A program made the translations under genes and the position numbers. Under the pieces are notes generated by a model, which saw nothing but the letters and a program-made list of their open reading frames with translations, did not search any database and had not been told where the DNA came from. A DNA stretch of 5,867 nucleotides from Clostridiales bacterium UBA4959 (GTDB lineage Bacteria > Bacillota > Clostridia > Oscillospirales > CAG-272), in the NCBI GenBank assembly GCA_002397345.1, contig DHAH01000013.1:370-6236 (forward strand), read 5' to 3'. Positions 5,635 through 5,867 of the stretch are shown one piece after another. Position 1 is the stretch's first letter. Each line of letters starts with the position of its first letter.

Positions 5635-5867
5635 TCAGTTTAAATCGATGAGTTTCGCGGTGATGCCTTCGAGCCGGTTAAGGTCGTGGGTCAGCCGCTC
5701 GACTTCTTCTTTCTCGCCGCAGGGCTGGAGAATTATCAACCCGTCGTTGGTGCAGGAATTTTCGCTGGTCTCGTGCAGACCCAGCCGCGCCTTGATGCTG
5801 CAGCCGTTTTTAGTGAGCGTCTCCTGGAACTTTACCGCGTTACCGACGCGGTTGTCCATGCGGATGC
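5635..5867 (-). CDS. Small ACT-like (TM1266-like) protein, N-terminus cut by window edge
   Basis: At least 76 residues are visible and the reading frame stays open to the window edge. The first ATG in the window (5859) encodes the Met of IRMDNRVGN, which looks like the end of a first beta strand, so the true start is probably a few codons beyond the edge. The order of segments suggests a beta-alpha-beta-beta-alpha-beta ferredoxin-like or ACT-like fold: strand (IRMDNR), helix (AVKFQETLTKNG), strand (CSIKARLGLHE), strand (DGLIILQPCG), helix (KEEVERLTHDLNRLEG) and strand (TAKLIDLN). The pattern VKFQE...GCxIKxRLGLHE resembles small clostridial proteins related to Thermotoga TM1266, which are labelled iron-only hydrogenase regulators without firm proof. 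No catalytic motif is visible. It ends at a strong terminator, so it belongs to whatever lies to the right. It is not the acetolactate synthase small subunit, which is longer and has a different ACT sequence. Confidence 0.7.
   Translation of the reverse strand, partial: IRMDNRVGNAVKFQETLTKNGCSIKARLGLHETSENSCTNDGLIILQPCGEKEEVERLTHDLNRLEGITAKLIDLN

Noticed and set aside
5635..5867. A candidate for the missing ilvN/ilvH small subunit of acetolactate synthase
   Set aside because: It has ACT-like segment order, but the sequence does not resemble the IlvN start, it is too short, it is on the far side of a terminator, and it matches the TM1266-like pattern better.

Overview
The window comes from a bacterium that is most likely a member of the Clostridia (Firmicutes). 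The main evidence is a T-box riboswitch, RNA that senses uncharged tRNA and is typical of Gram-positive bacteria. AGGAGG-type ribosome binding sites, AT-rich intergenic DNA beside more GC-rich genes, and the family flavour of the proteins agree. A species cannot be named. All genes lie on the minus strand, so transcription runs from right to left.

From right to left in the direction of transcription: (1) 5867-5635, the tail of a small ACT-like (TM1266-like) protein cut by the window edge, followed by a strong intrinsic terminator. (2) A clean sigma-A type promoter (TTGCAA, 17 bp, TATAAT) driving a 12-helix major facilitator transporter of the oxalate/formate antiporter (OFA) family, which most likely starts at a GTG at 5489. 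(3) A gene-free stretch at 3784-4277, which holds an extended -10 promoter and a T-box leader with specifier, stems, T-box motif, antiterminator and terminator. (4) cimA, (R)-citramalate synthase. (5) ilvB, the catalytic subunit of acetohydroxyacid synthase. (6) ilvD, dihydroxy-acid dehydratase, running off the left edge and with a second promoter of its own.

cimA, ilvB and ilvD form a branched-chain amino acid operon. CimA condenses pyruvate with acetyl-CoA, opening the threonine-independent route to 2-oxobutyrate. IlvB joins 2-oxobutyrate or pyruvate to a second pyruvate, and IlvD carries out the dehydration step. The probable T-box specifier codon is AUC (isoleucine), so transcription should rise when tRNA-Ile is uncharged. 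That fits cimA, the isoleucine-specific enzyme, as the first gene. The small regulatory subunit (ilvN) and ilvC are not in the window.

I see no mobile element, CRISPR array, rRNA, tRNA or phage gene, and no convincing undescribed system. The points that most deserve a second look are the T-box and its specifier, the OFA transporter's missing lysine at the oxalate-site position, its start codon, and a dyad abutting the T-box promoter.
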